Source of the DNA: Micropruina sp.
Lineage (GTDB): Bacteria > Actinomycetota > Actinomycetes > Propionibacteriales > Propionibacteriaceae
Assembly: GCA_016711205.1 (NCBI GenBank)
Contig: JADJTM010000003.1
Location: 1 to 64,000 of the forward strand
Direction of reading: 5' to 3'
DNA length: 64,000 nucleotides
Shown here: positions 53,189 through 61,972 of the stretch, in pieces
How positions within the stretch are numbered: position 1 is the first letter of the stretch
Layout of the letters: each line of letters starts with the position of its first letter
The notes under the pieces: generated by a model
What the model was told of the DNA's origin: nothing
Seen by the model: the letters and a program-made list of their open reading frames with translations, nothing else
The model's database searches: none
Program-made: the position numbers and the translations under genes

Positions 53189-55771
53189 ATGGACACCGAG
53201 AAGCTCACCACGATGAGCCGGGACGCGGTCTCGGCCGCCGTCCGCAACGCATTGGCGGCCGGCAATCCCTCGGTCGAGCCCGCTCACCTACTGCATGCCT
53301 TGCTGATGGTCCCCGAAAACTCAGTGGGGCCACTACTGGAATCTGTTGGTGTCGACCCGGCCCAGATTGACCAGCGCGCCCAGGCTGCCATCAGCAAGCT
53401 GCCCTCCAGCCAAGGCAGCTCTGTAGCCCAACCGCAACTGTCCGGTTCCTTCGCGCGGGTACTCGCCGACGCGGAAATTCGCGCCGACAAGCTGGGCGAC
53501 TCCTACGTCTCCACCGAGCACCTGCTCATTGCGCTGACGTCCATCCCGTCTGAGGCACAGACGATGCTGGTCGGTGCAGGGGCGACCACAGAGAAACTGG
53601 AAGAAGCCTTCGCAGGCGCACGGGGCGATCGCCGTGTCACCAGCCCCGAGGCCGAAGGCGGCGAGTCCGCCCTCAGCAAGTACTCCGTCGACCTCACCGA
53701 GCGCGCTCGCGAGGGCAAGCTGGATCCGGTGATCGGCCGCGACCAAGAGATCCGCCGCGTCGTGCAGGTCCTCGCCCGGCGCACCAAGAACAACCCAGTC
53801 CTCATTGGCGAGCCCGGCGTCGGCAAGACCGCCGTCGTCGAGGGCCTCGCGCAGCGCGTGATCGCCGGTGACGTGCCCGACTCGCTGAAGGGTCGTCGCG
53901 TCGTCAGCCTCGACCTCAGTTCCATGGTGGCCGGGGCCAAGTACCGCGGCGAATTCGAGGAACGACTCAAGGCCGTGCTGAAGGAGATCAAGGAGGCCGA
54001 AGGCCAGATCATCACCTTCATCGACGAGCTGCACACGGTCGTCGGCGCCGGCGCGAGTGGTGAAGGTGCCATGGATGCCGGCAACATGCTCAAGCCGATG
54101 CTGGCCCGCGGCGAGTTGCGCATGATTGGCGCCACGACGCTGGATGAGTACCGCGAGCGCATCGAGAAGGACCCGGCGCTGGAGCGTCGCTTCCAGCAGG
54201 TTTATGTGGGCGAGCCATCGGTGGAGGACACCATCGCCATCCTGCGCGGTTTGCGCGAGCGCTATGAGGCGCATCACAAGGTGCGCATTACCGATGGCGC
54301 TCTCGTTGCTGCCGCGTCGCTGAGCAATCGCTACATCACCAACCGACAGCTGCCCGACAAGGCCATCGACTTGATCGATGAGGCTGCCAGCCGACTCCGC
54401 ATGGAGATCGACTCCAGTCCTGAAGAGATCGATGCGCTGCGGCGACAAGTGGACCGGATGAAGATGGAGCAGTTCGCCATCAAGAAGGAGACCGACGCTG
54501 CCAGCAAGGCGCGCCTGGAACGGCTGGAACAAGAGCTGGCGGATTCTGAGGAGAAGCTGCGGCTCCTGGAGAGCCGCTGGGCTCAGGAGAAAGCCGGACT
54601 CAACCGAATCGGAGAGCTGAAGGCCCAGATCGATCAGCTCCGGATCGAGGCAGAAAAGGCCCAGCGTGTCGGCGACCTGGCTGCAGCAGCCGAGATTGCC
54701 TACGGGCGGATTCCGGCGCTGGAACGCGAATTGGAGCAGGCCAAGCAGGAAGAGAACGAAGAGAAGGCCAGTCGCATGGTCGCCGACGAAGTGACCACAG
54801 AGGACATTGCTGAGGTGGTCAGCGCCTGGACCGGTATCCCTGTCGGCAAGATGCTCCAAGGCGAATCCGACAAGCTCCTCCACATGGAGGAACACATCGG
54901 CAAGCGCCTCATCGGGCAGAAGCGAGCAGTCAAAGCCGTTGCCGATGCTGTCCGGCGCAGCCGCGCTGGCATCAGCGATCCGAACCGGCCCACCGGCAGC
55001 TTCCTTTTCCTCGGTCCCACCGGCGTCGGCAAGACCGAACTGGCCAAGAGCTTGGCCGACTTCCTGTTCGACGACGAGACCGCGATGATCCGCATCGACA
55101 TGTCGGAGTACTCCGAGAAGCACTCGGTCAGCCGCCTCGTCGGTGCCCCCCCGGGCTACGTCGGCTACGAAGAGGGAGGCCAGCTCACCGAAGCCGTACG
55201 GCGCCGCCCGTACAGCGTGGTGCTGCTCGACGAGGTAGAGAAGGCACACCCCGACCTGTTCAACATCCTGTTGCAGGTGCTCGACGACGGCCGCCTGACC
55301 GACGGTCAGGGCCGCACCGTCGACTTCCGCAACACGATCTTGATCATGACCTCGAACCTGGGCAGCCAGTTCCTCGCCGACACGAGTCTGGACACCAAGG
55401 CGAAGCATGAGGCCGTGATGGGCGTGGTACGGAGCGCCTTCCGCCCAGAATTCCTGAACCGGCTGGACGAAATCGTGATGTTCGACCCGCTGACCTTGGA
55501 GGACCTGACCCACATCGTCGACACCAACCTCCGCAAGATCAACGCCCGCCTCGCGGAGCGCCGAATCGTGATCGACGTCACTGACCAGGGCAAGGAATGG
55601 CTCGCCCGCAACGGCTTCGACCCCGTCTATGGCGCTCGACCGCTGCGCCGGCTGGTGCAGTCCACCATCGAGGACCAGCTCGCCACAAAGCTCCTCGCCG
55701 GCGAGATCATCGATGGCGCTGTGGTCACGTTCGACGTCGATCCCGACACCGACCAGCTGCGCATCGGCTGA
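53189..55771 (+). CDS. clpB: ClpB disaggregase (Hsp104 family)
   Basis: An 860-aa Hsp100 protein. The N-terminal Clp repeat domain spans residues 1-145. AAA-1 has Walker A GEPGVGKTA near residue 208 and Walker B IITFIDELH. The coiled-coil middle domain (LRRQVDRMKMEQFAIKKETD) follows, and AAA-2 has GPTGVGKTE near 609, then VLLDEVEKAHPD. There is no ClpP-binding IGF loop, consistent with disaggregase rather than protease use. It works with DnaK/DnaJ/GrpE to rescue aggregated proteins. The ATG at 53189 has GAAGGAGAA before it; a longer frame reaches into the IS and was not used. Confidence 0.97.
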   Translation: MDTEKLTTMSRDAVSAAVRNALAAGNPSVEPAHLLHALLMVPENSVGPLLESVGVDPAQIDQRAQAAISKLPSSQGSSVAQPQLSGSFARVLADAEIRADKLGDSYVSTEHLLIALTSIPSEAQTMLVGAGATTEKLEEAFAGARGDRRVTSPEAEGGESALSKYSVDLTERAREGKLDPVIGRDQEIRRVVQVLARRTKNNPVLIGEPGVGKTAVVEGLAQRVIAGDVPDSLKGRRVVSLDLSSMVAGAKYRGEFEERLKAVLKEIKEAEGQIITFIDELHTVVGAGASGEGAMDAGNMLKPMLARGELRMIGATTLDEYRERIEKDPALERRFQQVYVGEPSVEDTIAILRGLRERYEAHHKVRITDGALVAAASLSNRYITNRQLPDKAIDLIDEAASRLRMEIDSSPEEIDALRRQVDRMKMEQFAIKKETDAASKARLERLEQELADSEEKLRLLESRWAQEKAGLNRIGELKAQIDQLRIEAEKAQRVGDLAAAAEIAYGRIPALERELEQAKQEENEEKASRMVADEVTTEDIAEVVSAWTGIPVGKMLQGESDKLLHMEEHIGKRLIGQKRAVKAVADAVRRSRAGISDPNRPTGSFLFLGPTGVGKTELAKSLADFLFDDETAMIRIDMSEYSEKHSVSRLVGAPPGYVGYEEGGQLTEAVRRRPYSVVLLDEVEKAHPDLFNILLQVLDDGRLTDGQGRTVDFRNTILIMTSNLGSQFLADTSLDTKAKHEAVMGVVRSAFRPEFLNRLDEIVMFDPLTLEDLTHIVDTNLRKINARLAERRIVIDVTDQGKEWLARNGFDPVYGARPLRRLVQSTIEDQLATKLLAGEIIDGAVVTFDVDPDTDQLRIG

Positions 55772-55780
55772 GCCCAAAAG

Positions 55781-55817
55781 CGAGGCCGGGGTCTCCTCAC
55801 TTGGGACCCCGGCCTCG
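55781..55817 (+). terminator. Terminator after clpB
   Basis: A perfect 13-bp stem (CGAGGCCGGGGTC with GACCCCGGCCTCG) and an 11-nt loop, 9 bp after the clpB stop. No long U-tract follows. It may also stop the convergent minus-strand gene. Confidence 0.85.
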
Positions 55818-55839
55818 TGCTGTCCTGCTGCGTTGAGCC

Positions 55840-56460
55840 TCAGCCACCGGTGCTGTCCGCTGCAACCGCCCTCAGTGCCCGTCGCAGCTGATCGATGCAG
55901 ATCACCCGCTCGCTAACAAACAGTTCCCGGTCATCAGCCACCCGGCGGACGGTGACCTCCGTGCGCTGAATCTCCAAGATATGGGTGACTCCACGAGCTG
56001 CCAACTCCAAGTGTGAATCCTCGAACTCGCCAAGATCCACCGCTACCACCTGGTCTCGATGGGTCAGCACCAGACCCTGAATCGCACGCACCGCGCCCAA
56101 TCCCGAGCCGCCGTCCAAGCTTCCATGGCCAGTCTTCGACAAGCTGAACCCCTCAAGACTCGCCGCCTCCTCCGGATAGGCCCGAGCCCGATCCCGGAAG
56201 TCCAGGGCATCACTGGCCAGCTCACGCATCTCATCTGATCCGTCGCAGGCAATCTCCTCCAGCTGCTGCGCGGACATCTCATCCAACACCGCCTGAACCT
56301 CCAAGCGCTGCTCCGTGGTGCACTTTGCGCTATGCCCCGCAACATTGAACTCGTCTGGCATCCTCCCATACATCGCCAACAGGTACCCTATCGCGCTCAG
56401 CGCTACAGCTTCACTGTCTGGGCACCCGATACTTATCCCGCCCATTGCTGAAGAGGTCAA
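55840..56460 (-). CDS. Unknown protein between clpB and thioredoxin
   Basis: A 206-aa soluble protein (ATG 56460, or 56445 as MGGISIG). I do not recognise it. The first half is helical and acidic (AVLDEMSAQQLEEIACDGSD), the second half is strand-rich (QVVAVDLGEFEDSHLELAAR, THILEIQRTEVTVRRV) and looks like a separate beta domain. It is convergent with clpB and follows the thioredoxin gene on the same strand at 18 bp, so it is likely co-transcribed with thioredoxin. A role in the stress locus is inferred from position only. Confidence 0.65.
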   Translation of the reverse strand: MTSSAMGGISIGCPDSEAVALSAIGYLLAMYGRMPDEFNVAGHSAKCTTEQRLEVQAVLDEMSAQQLEEIACDGSDEMRELASDALDFRDRARAYPEEAASLEGFSLSKTGHGSLDGGSGLGAVRAIQGLVLTHRDQVVAVDLGEFEDSHLELAARGVTHILEIQRTEVTVRRVADDRELFVSERVICIDQLRRALRAVAADSTGG

Positions 56461-56478
56461 AGGACTTGACCTGACGGA

Positions 56479-56904
56479 TCACGCCAGGTATGGCTCAATC
56501 CAGCGCTGCAAAGTCCCCAACGGCATGGCACCGGCCTGCTGCGCCACGACCTGCCCGTCCCGCAGCAGGACCAACGTCGGGATAGATTGAACACCAAACG
56601 CAGCCTGGGTGGCAGGCGACTGGTCCACGTTGACCTTCACGAGCTTCAGCCGCCCCGCGTACTGCACCGCTAGCTTCTCCAAGATCGGCGACAACTGCTT
56701 ACACGGGCCGCACCACGGCGCCCACAGATCCACCAACACTGGCAGCCTCGACGAATCGCTGATACGGCCGAAATCCGTGTCCTCAGCCTCAACGATCCAC
56801 GGCAACGATGCCCGACACTTGGCGCATCGCGGCAGACCGGCCGCCACCGCAGGGACCCGATTACGCGCTCCACAACCCGGGCAAGCGCTGATGCGAGAGT
56901 TCAT
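56479..56904 (-). CDS. Thioredoxin, TrxC type, with N-terminal zinc ribbon
   Basis: A 141-aa thioredoxin. The N-terminal zinc-finger has CPGCGARNRVP and CAKCRASLP. The redox site is WAPWCGPCK and the cis-proline lies in SIPTLVLLRDGQ. TrxC-type proteins are more stress-tolerant than Trx1 and are found with Clp and HtrA in stress loci. It reduces disulfides in damaged proteins. Its upstream region is shared with a truncated IS256, so its promoter may have been changed. Confidence 0.95.
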   Translation of the reverse strand: MNSRISACPGCGARNRVPAVAAGLPRCAKCRASLPWIVEAEDTDFGRISDSSRLPVLVDLWAPWCGPCKQLSPILEKLAVQYAGRLKLVKVNVDQSPATQAAFGVQSIPTLVLLRDGQVVAQQAGAMPLGTLQRWIEPYLA

Positions 56905-56957
56905 ACTTTCCTCCGCGGCTCACGTTCGGGCCGGCCATGCACAGGCCGACTCCCACT

Positions 56958-58040
56958 TCAAGGATGCCCTCGATCGCGTTGGTGGAACAGATGATCCGGC
57001 GGATCTCCACGTCGTAGTCCAGGAACAGCCGCGAACTCGGTCCAGGCGTTGCGCCACAACCTCGTGATGGCCGGGTACCGGTCGCCCCATTTGGTGTCGA
57101 ACTCGTCGAACCGCTCGCGGGCGGCGGCCTCGGTCGGGGCGGTGTACACCGGCCTCAGGTCCTTGCCCATCTCCTCCCAGTAGTGGCGGGACGCGAACCG
57201 GAACGTGTTGCGGATCAGGTGGATGATGCACGCCTGCACGGTCGCCAACGGCCAGCAGGTCGTGATCGACTCGGGCAGGCCCTTCAGCCCGTCACACACC
57301 GCGATGCACACGTCCTCGACGCCGCGGTTCTTGATCTCGGTGAGCACCCCGAGCCAGAACTTCGCTCCCTCGCCGCCGTCGCCGGCCCACAGCCCCAGGA
57401 TGTCGCGCTCCCCATTGGTGCTGACCCCGATCACGACATAGATCGGCTTGTTGCGGACCTGGCCGTCGCGGACTTTCACCACCAGGGCGTCGATGAAGAT
57501 CACCGGATACACCCGGTCCAGGGGCCGGTTGGCCCACTCGGTCATCTCCGCGGTGACCTTGTCGACGATCCGGGAGATGGTGTCCTTGGACACTGTCACC
57601 CCGTACACCTCAGCGAAGTGGGCGGCGATCTCCCCGGTCGTCAACCCGCGCGCGGTCAGCGACAACACGATCTCGTCCACCCCGGTCAACCGCCGCTGCC
57701 GCTTCTTCACGATCTGAGGCTCGAACGACGACTCGGTGTCGCGTGGCACCTCGATCTCAACCGGCCCGATCTCGGTCCACACCGTCTTCGCCCGGGTCCC
57801 GTTACGCGAGTTCCCGCTGTTACGGCCGGCCGGGTCATGTTTGTCGTAGCCCAAGTGCTCGGTCATCTCCGCGTCCAACGCAGTCTCGAGCACGGTCTTC
57901 GTCAGGCGGTTGAGCAGCCCCCCAGGGCCCACCAGCTCAACGCCCTGCTCCTTGGCCTGCCGCAGCAGCTGCTCGGCCAACTCCTTGGTACCGACGATCT
58001 CCCCAGTCACAGGGTCGATCATCTCGGCAATCTCGGTCAT
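56958..58040 (-). pseudogene. IS256-family transposase, truncated
   Basis: The first about 340 codons include IGPVEIEVPRDTESSFEPQI, the DDE start VIFIDALVVKVRDGQVRNKP and VAVCDGLKGLPESI-type sequence (here CIAVCDGLKGLPESITTCWP). After WTEF the frame shifts by one (read on as FLDYDVEIRRIICSTNAIEG) and the final about 60 codons with the last catalytic Glu region are absent. Confidence 0.88.
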
Positions 58041-58093
58041 GGTCTTCCTCTCGATCAGACCAGACCAGTTCCACCGTTATTCAGACAGACCCC
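56958..58093 (-). mobile_element. Truncated IS256-family insertion sequence
   Basis: The 5' terminal repeat (58074-58093, minus strand GGGGTCTGTCTGAATAACGG) and most of the transposase are present. The other end is lost near 56960, where the sequence runs directly into the thioredoxin promoter. It lies just inside the right end of the integrated element. Confidence 0.85.
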
Positions 58094-58241
58094 GGCCAGT
58101 TGCGGACCCCGGGCTCCAGCCCGGGTGGTTCGGTACATCCTCAACTCGGCTACATGAGCGCGCGCCTCAGCCCTGATCAACGGAGAATCAGGGTGACAGT
58201 GTGCGCAGGACCGCGCAGAACCCAGCACGAGTTGGCCGTGC

Positions 58242-58261
58242 TTAGGATGCGGTTAGGATGC
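58242..58261 (+). repeat. Paired TTAGGATGC direct repeats (candidate integrase arm sites), right
   Basis: TTAGGATGC at 58242-58250 and 58253-58261, in the same orientation as the left pair (11678-11696). They lie about 60-80 bp inside the right attachment site. Confidence 0.55.
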
Positions 58262-58270
58262 ACGACGGCG

Positions 58271-58316
58271 AAAGCCGCCCTGACCAGGAGCATAATCCCT
58301 AGTCAGAGCGGCCTTC
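58271..58316 (-). terminator. tRNA-Pro terminator-like hairpin supplied by the element
   Basis: AAAGCCGCCCTGAC pairs with GTCAGAGCGGCCTT with two mismatches. It follows the tRNA 3' end and resembles the left hairpin at 11485-11529. Confidence 0.65.
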
Positions 58317-59343
58317 CGCTGGTCGGGGTGACAGGATTTGAACCTGCGGCCTCGTCGTCCCGAACGACGCGCGCTACCAAGCTGCGCCACACCCCGAGTG
58401 GCCCGAAGGCCGACGTGCAGTCTATACGAGTCCGCTGGGACCAGCCATTCGCGTCCGCTGCGGTGAGCGTCAGCACCGTCACCTCGGGCGGGCAGGCGAA
58501 CCGGTAGGTGGCGAACGGCGAGGACCCCATGCCGGCCGAGACGTGCAGGTGCGACGTTCGTCCGTCCGCGGTGTGGGTGGAGAGCCCCTTGGCCCGGATC
58601 GGGTCGAGATCGCAGTTGGTGACCAGTGCCCCGTAGTACGGCACACAGACCTGGCCGCCGTGGGTGTGGCCGGCCAGAATCAGGTCGACACCATCGGCAG
58701 CCATCGCGTCCAGCACCCGTAGGTAGGGGGCATGGGTGACGCCGATCGACACGTCCGCCTGGGGGGACGGCGGGCCGGCGACCAGGGAGTAGTCGTCGCG
58801 GCCCAGGTGGGCGTCGTCGGTGCCGCGGAACTCGAACGTGACGCCGCGCACCGTGATCAGCGTGCGGGTTTCGTCGACATCCACCCAGCCGCGCTCGCGG
58901 TAACCGGCCCGCAGTTGCTCCACCTGCAGCGGACGCTTCCTGCCCTCGCGTCCCTCGGTGGAACGGAGCAGGTACGCCATCGGCGGCCGGAACGTCGGGG
59001 CCTCGTAGTCGTTGGAGCCGAACACGAAGACGCCGGGCACGTCGCGCAGCCGCCCCCACGCCCGCAGCAGCGGCGCGAGGGCCTGCTCTTCACACCAGTT
59101 GTCGCCGGTGGTGACCACCAGGTCGGGTTCGAGTCCGGCCAACGCCCGCACAAAGTCGAGCTTGTAGTGCTGCCGCGCCATCAGGTGGATGTCGGACACG
59201 TGCAGCAGCCTGATCGGGGCGGCACCGGCCGGCAGGATCGCCACCGAGCGGCGCCGCACCACGAAGTTCCGGGCCTCCCAGAAGCCGTACCCGACGCAGC
59301 CGGCACCGACCAGGGCCAGGCGACCCAGGAGGCGCCCGATCAC
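58303..59343 (-). CDS. Metallophosphoesterase, membrane-anchored; frame runs through tRNA-Pro
   Basis: A calcineurin-like phosphoesterase of the YkuE/Rv3683 type. It has an N-terminal membrane helix (LALVGAGCVGYGFWEA) and metal motifs LLHVSDIHLM, VTTGDNW, GSNDYEAP, VTHAP and AGHTHGGQVC. The family part ends near PPEVTVLTLTA (about 58460). From there the same frame stays open through the tRNA gene to 58303, adding about 50 residues, so the native stop is missing. It lies one base downstream of the PBP gene and is likely co-transcribed. Confidence 0.85.
   Translation of the reverse strand: MIGRLLGRLALVGAGCVGYGFWEARNFVVRRRSVAILPAGAAPIRLLHVSDIHLMARQHYKLDFVRALAGLEPDLVVTTGDNWCEEQALAPLLRAWGRLRDVPGVFVFGSNDYEAPTFRPPMAYLLRSTEGREGRKRPLQVEQLRAGYRERGWVDVDETRTLITVRGVTFEFRGTDDAHLGRDDYSLVAGPPSPQADVSIGVTHAPYLRVLDAMAADGVDLILAGHTHGGQVCVPYYGALVTNCDLDPIRAKGLSTHTADGRTSHLHVSAGMGSSPFATYRFACPPEVTVLTLTAADANGWSQRTRIDCTSAFGPLGVWRSLVARVVRDDEAAGSNPVTPTSGRPL
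58320..58396 (-). tRNA. tRNA-Pro (anticodon CGG)
   Basis: A 77-nt tRNA with 7-bp acceptor CGGGGTG/CACCCCG, anticodon loop TTCGGGA (anticodon CGG), T-loop GTTCAAATC and a genome-encoded CCA. Its 3' end (58322-58343) is the attachment site core duplicated at 11536-11557. Confidence 0.97.
58322..58343. other. Right attachment site core, within tRNA-Pro
   Basis: The 22-bp copy of the core shared with 11536-11557. The tRNA stays functional because the element's own copy completes it. Confidence 0.85.
58421..58426 (-). promoter_or_regulatory. -10 element of tRNA-Pro
   Basis: TATAGA on the minus strand lies about 25 bp before the tRNA 5' end, inside the 3' end of the metallophosphoesterase frame. 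Confidence 0.5.
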
Positions 59344-59344
59344 C

Positions 59345-61729
59345 TCAGCGTTTCCTCGTCGGGGTCGGGGTCGGGGTCGGCTTGGGCGACGCGGTGTCCT
59401 TCTTCTTGTCGTCGTCCTTCTTCTTGTCCGGCTTCTTGACCGGACCGCTGGAGATCAGGATGCGGATGCTCGTACCCCGGACGGCCACGTCGCGCGGGCT
59501 GATGCCCAGGAACGTGCCCTTCGGTGAGTTGCTGGCGATGTAGTCGGTGTAGGAGCCGAAACCGGCGTTGCTCAGGATCGTTGTGCAGCTGGGGACGCCC
59601 GAGCAGCCCGGCACGTCGACCTTCTCGCCGGCCAGAATGCCGTAGGGAGGCTCGACGAACCGCTTCTTGTCGTAGTTCTTCAGCGCATAGGCGAAGGCGG
59701 GCTTGAGCAGCCGGCCGCCGGCCTCTTGGCCCGACAGCCCGTACAGGGTGCGCTGGGAGTACTTCATGTACGCGCGTTGGAGGTACACCCGCTTGCGGTA
59801 GCCGCTCCAGTAGCTCTTGAACCGGGGGTCGCTGGAGTAGCTGATCACCGCGCCGGCGGCGAGGTTACGGGTGATGCCCATGGTCCAGATCGCCCGGTTG
59901 TCGCTGACGGTTCCGGTCTTGCCGGCGATCTGGTAGCCGGCGATGCGCGCCGGGGTTGCGGTACCGCCGTTGTACGGGCCCTGGAAGATCTTGGTCAACG
60001 CGTCGGCGATGCCCTCGTCCATCACCCGCTTGCAGTTCGCGCTCGGCGCTTCGATGGTGGTGCCGTCACTGGCCTTGACCGAGGTGATGATGATCGGATC
60101 GCAGTGGATGCCCCGCGCAGCGACAGTGGCATAGGCGTTGACCAGCGAGATCGGAGCCACCTCGACGGCGCCCAGGGTGAACGAGGCGATGTTGCTGTAG
60201 TAATCCACCAGGTCACGCTTGCTGAGGCCCGGCTGCAGGCCAAGAGCCTTCGCGATCTTGGTCACGTCGCACAGGTTGGCTGCCGACTCGAGCTGGACGA
60301 AGTAGCCGTTCACCGACCGCTTGACGCCCTCGAACATGTTCATCCGGCCGGTGGAGCCGGCGACGTTCCAGCGGGTGTTCACCCGGAAGGATCCGCTGCA
60401 CGAATCGAACCGCCAGCCCTGAAAGTTCATCGGCGACTTCACGTTGATCATGCCGTACGCGCCCAGGCCGTTCTTCAGGGCCGCTGCGGCGACGAACATC
60501 TTGAAGGGCGAGCCGCCCTGGTACCCGGCGCCGCCGCCCATCTTGTTGGTCACGGCGTAGTTGTAGAAGGTCTCGCTCTTCTTGGTGCCCATCTTGGTGC
60601 GGTTCTGCGCCATCGCGATGATCTTGCCGGTGCCCGGTTCGATCATGGTGATCACCGAGTCCACCGGGTCACGGGGATCGAGGTAGTCGGTGATGGTCTT
60701 CTCGGACTTGAGCTGCACCTTGGGGTCGATGGTGGTGCGGATCGTCAGGCCGCCGCGGTACACGGCGTTGGCCCGATCCTCTTCGCTGGCGCCCAGGCTG
60801 GGGGAGGCCTTCAAGGTGCGCTCGACGAAGTCGCAGATGAACGGGAAGCGGCTGTTGGCGCAGCCGTGCAGGCTCTTGGTCGGCTTGGACAGCCCCAGCT
60901 TGTCGCCCTTGGCCTCCGCGGCCTCTTGCGCGGTGATCACATGGACCTCGCTGGACGCCATCCGGTCGAGCACGTCGTTGCGGCGCTGCAGGGCCACCAG
61001 TTCAAGACCGGCGGTGCGGGGGTTGGTGCCGACCGGGTTGCGCACCATGCCGGCCAGGAACGCGGCCTGCCGCAGGTTCAGCTTCGAGGCGTGGATGCCG
61101 AAGTAGTTCAGCGCAGCCGCCTCGACGCCGTAGGCGCCGTCGCCGTAGTAGGCGATGTTCAGGTAGAACTCGAGGATCTGATCCTTGGTGTACTTCTTCT
61201 CCAGCGCGATCGCGTAGCGCAGTTCCTGGATCTTGCGCGACAGGGTGTTCTCCTGCGCCTTCTGGACGCCCTCCGCGTCGCCCTTGGCCTGTGCCGCGTT
61301 GATCAGGCTCATCTTGACGTACTGCTGGGTGAGGGTCGAAGCGCCCTGAGTGTTGCCGCGCACGGTGCTCACCAGCGCGCGCATCGTGCCCTGCAGATCC
61401 ATCGCGCCATGCTGGTAGAACCGGTGGTCCTCGATGGCGATCTGGGCCTGCTGCATGATCGGGGCGATCTTGTTCAGCGGCACGTACTGCCGGTTCTGGT
61501 CGTAGAAGTTCACCAGGGTGGAGCCGTCGGCCATCAGCACCTTCGACTTCTGCGCCAGCGGCTGCTCGGCGAGCTCGGCCGGGAGCGCGTCCATCGCGTT
61601 GGCGGTGGTCTTGCCCACCTCGGCGGCCACACCGGCCGCCGGAACCACCAAGCCCGCTATCAACAAACCACCGAGCACGCTGACCACGAGAAACATGACC
61701 AGCGAGTAGAGCCTCTTCCCCAAACGCAT
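59345..61729 (-). CDS. Class A penicillin-binding protein (PonA2-like) with PASTA domain
   Basis: A 794-aa bifunctional peptidoglycan synthase. After one N-terminal membrane helix (LVMFLVVSVLGGLLIAGLVV), the GT51 domain has EDHRFYQHGAMDLQGTMRAL and GASTLTQQYVKM. The transpeptidase has SxxK in GGSPFKMF, SVN in VKRSVNGYF and KTGT in AGKTGTVSDN. A PASTA-like domain (KVDVPGCSGVPSCTTILSNA) and a Lys/Pro/Thr-rich tail follow. It polymerises and crosslinks cell wall. ATG 61729 (MRLGKRLYSL) fits a normal start; a longer frame adds 22 residues. Order with WhiB and the ATPases matches Rv3679-Rv3683. Confidence 0.95.
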   Translation of the reverse strand: MRLGKRLYSLVMFLVVSVLGGLLIAGLVVPAAGVAAEVGKTTANAMDALPAELAEQPLAQKSKVLMADGSTLVNFYDQNRQYVPLNKIAPIMQQAQIAIEDHRFYQHGAMDLQGTMRALVSTVRGNTQGASTLTQQYVKMSLINAAQAKGDAEGVQKAQENTLSRKIQELRYAIALEKKYTKDQILEFYLNIAYYGDGAYGVEAAALNYFGIHASKLNLRQAAFLAGMVRNPVGTNPRTAGLELVALQRRNDVLDRMASSEVHVITAQEAAEAKGDKLGLSKPTKSLHGCANSRFPFICDFVERTLKASPSLGASEEDRANAVYRGGLTIRTTIDPKVQLKSEKTITDYLDPRDPVDSVITMIEPGTGKIIAMAQNRTKMGTKKSETFYNYAVTNKMGGGAGYQGGSPFKMFVAAAALKNGLGAYGMINVKSPMNFQGWRFDSCSGSFRVNTRWNVAGSTGRMNMFEGVKRSVNGYFVQLESAANLCDVTKIAKALGLQPGLSKRDLVDYYSNIASFTLGAVEVAPISLVNAYATVAARGIHCDPIIITSVKASDGTTIEAPSANCKRVMDEGIADALTKIFQGPYNGGTATPARIAGYQIAGKTGTVSDNRAIWTMGITRNLAAGAVISYSSDPRFKSYWSGYRKRVYLQRAYMKYSQRTLYGLSGQEAGGRLLKPAFAYALKNYDKKRFVEPPYGILAGEKVDVPGCSGVPSCTTILSNAGFGSYTDYIASNSPKGTFLGISPRDVAVRGTSIRILISSGPVKKPDKKKDDDKKKDTASPKPTPTPTPTRKR

Positions 61730-61972
61730 GGACACCAGACTACGTGACGCGGCGGATGGCTCTGGTATCGGCTCCTGAGTGCCTCCTGAGCCCATCCTGA
61801 ACGTTCACCAGCAAAGGAGGCCACGAGAGATTCGGCGGTTCCGCGTGCGCAATCTGGTGAATCTCCATGTTTTTGGTCGAAATCCGGGATCTCGAACTTT
61901 GCAGTCGCGCAGACAAGCACTACGCTGAGTAGTAGTGATTCGCCAATGAGTCCCCGAAACAGGTGATACGCC

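Noticed and set aside
53333..55777. 814-codon minus-strand frame opposite clpB
   Set aside because: clpB on the plus strand has every Hsp100 motif; the antisense frame has none.
58100..58507. Plus-strand frame with GVTGFEPAASSSR-like sequence
   Set aside because: This is the well-known artefact of translating the complement of a tRNA gene.
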